This document shows, piece by piece, positions 4,391 through 5,018 of a stretch of DNA of 5,018 nt; position 1 is the first letter of the stretch, and the number at the start of each line of letters is the position of its first letter. Both the position numbers and the translations under genes were made by a program. The notes beneath the pieces were generated by a model. The model was not told where the DNA came from. It worked only from the letters and a program-made list of their open reading frames with translations, and did not search any database. Source of the stretch: Candidatus Aenigmatarchaeota archaeon (GTDB taxonomy: Archaea; Aenigmatarchaeota; Aenigmatarchaeia; QMZP01); NCBI GenBank assembly GCA_016202725.1, contig JACQOD010000113.1, positions 1-5,018 of the forward strand, written 5' to 3'.

Positions 4391-5018
4391 CGGGCCCTGC
4401 CGTGCTGGCCTTCCTCTTCCTCTCCGCCCTCGCGGCTGGCCAGGCCGACCTCATCCGGAATCCGGTGAGCATCCAGACCGCCCCCGGGGACGTGCAGTTC
4501 ACGCTGACGGCCACCCTCCAGGTCCCGCTGGAGGGGCTCATCCTCACCGAGCGGCTGCCCCACCAGTGGGAGATCGTGGACGCCTCCCCACCCATGGACA
4601 AGGCAATCGGCCAGGAACGCAAGTGGCTCTTCTTCCAGCGCGGCGGCGTGCCGAACGCCAGCATCAGCTACACCCTCCGCATCCCTCCAGAAGCGAGCGG
4701 CACCTACCTGCTCTCGGGAGAGTGGGAGGCCGTCGCCCCCGACGGGGCCCGGTCCTCCGGGACCACGGAGGGCAGCACCCTGTTTGTGGCAGGCGGCGGG
4801 ACAGGCTCCGGCGGCGGGGGAGGAGGCGGGGGCGCGTCCACGAGCACGGCCTCTGGGACCGATCAGGCCCCGACAACCCTGCCGCCCTCGCTCTGCGCGC
4901 CCAACCTCCGCATCTGCCAGGGCAACAGCACGCTGCAGTGCAGCCCTGACGGCCGGCGCTGGGACGTGCTCGAGCGCTGCCCCCACGGCTGCTCGTCAGG
5001 GGCGTGCCTGCCCTCCCC
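4369..5018 (+). CDS. Secreted protein with paralogous beta module, polyglycine linker and cysteine-rich domain (3' end outside window)
   Basis: The ATG at 4369 opens a frame that runs 216 residues to the window edge. Residues 1-25 are a signal peptide (LAFLFLSALAAGQA). Residues 30-140 repeat the module of the preceding protein: GLILTERLP, KWLFF, ISYTLRIP, GTYLLSGEWEAVAPDG. Residues 142-155 are a Gly linker with eight consecutive glycines, followed by a Ser/Thr/Pro-rich stretch to about 175. Six cysteines then occur at 176, 183, 191, 204, 208 and 213 (C-x6-C-x7-C-x12-C-x3-C-x4-C), resembling small disulfide-rich repeats of archaeal surface proteins. An extracellular, possibly wall- or membrane-attached role is inferred. 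The start lies inside the upstream gene, whose last 22 bases it shares. No Shine-Dalgarno sequence stands out, so translation may depend on the gene before it. Confidence 0.85.
   Translation, partial: MGVLSRVAGPAVLAFLFLSALAAGQADLIRNPVSIQTAPGDVQFTLTATLQVPLEGLILTERLPHQWEIVDASPPMDKAIGQERKWLFFQRGGVPNASISYTLRIPPEASGTYLLSGEWEAVAPDGARSSGTTEGSTLFVAGGGTGSGGGGGGGGASTSTASGTDQAPTTLPPSLCAPNLRICQGNSTLQCSPDGRRWDVLERCPHGCSSGACLPS

Noticed and set aside
1..5018. CRISPR array, toxin-antitoxin pair, phage or transposase genes
   Set aside because: No regularly spaced direct repeats are visible, and none of the supported genes resembles a nuclease effector, toxin, integrase or transposase. The only repeats are the two 85-base copies and isolated hairpins.

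Overview
The window is GC-rich archaeal DNA. Four signals agree on this: a DUF1512 protein (a family known from archaea), an archaeal-type tRNA-splicing endonuclease, a tRNA gene with bulge-helix-bulge introns, and AT-rich TATA boxes centred about 26-29 bases upstream of several genes. The lineage cannot be fixed from this sequence. Introns in the T arm of a tRNA are best known from Thermoproteales and some small-genome archaea. The secreted-protein repertoire would also suit an uncultivated euryarchaeal or DPANN lineage.

Layout. Positions 1-865 (minus) hold most of a DUF1512 gene that runs off the left edge. A short divergent promoter region (866-996) separates it from a 187-residue membrane-anchored protein of unknown function (997-1560, plus). 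Positions 1561-1779 hold copy A of a dispersed repeat of about 85 bases, a perfect hairpin and the promoter of tRNA-Asn(GTT) (1780-1852). After a gap with its own TATA box comes a tRNA-Phe(GAA) gene (1997-2137) interrupted by three introns, two of them in the T arm. Fifty-five bases further on lies endA (2193-2741), the splicing endonuclease. The 377-base gap 2742-3118 is rich in secondary structure: a tRNA-like but non-canonical fold, a GC-rich palindrome, repeat copy B, an orphan TATA box and another hairpin. The right end carries two overlapping genes for exported proteins: a 423-residue lamin-tail-domain protein (3119-4390), then a truncated protein with a polyglycine linker and six cysteines (4369-end). 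Both contain the same beta-rich module.

How it fits together. The middle of the window concerns RNA splicing: the tRNA-Phe transcript needs EndA, and endA lies just downstream of it. Two puzzles stand out. T-arm introns normally need a broad-specificity endonuclease, and this EndA has Ala where the family has its catalytic Lys. The right end looks like the start of a cell-surface or secreted-protein operon. Nothing here is a clear new defence or mobile system. The most unusual items are the triple-intron tRNA, the odd EndA and the structured repeat family.
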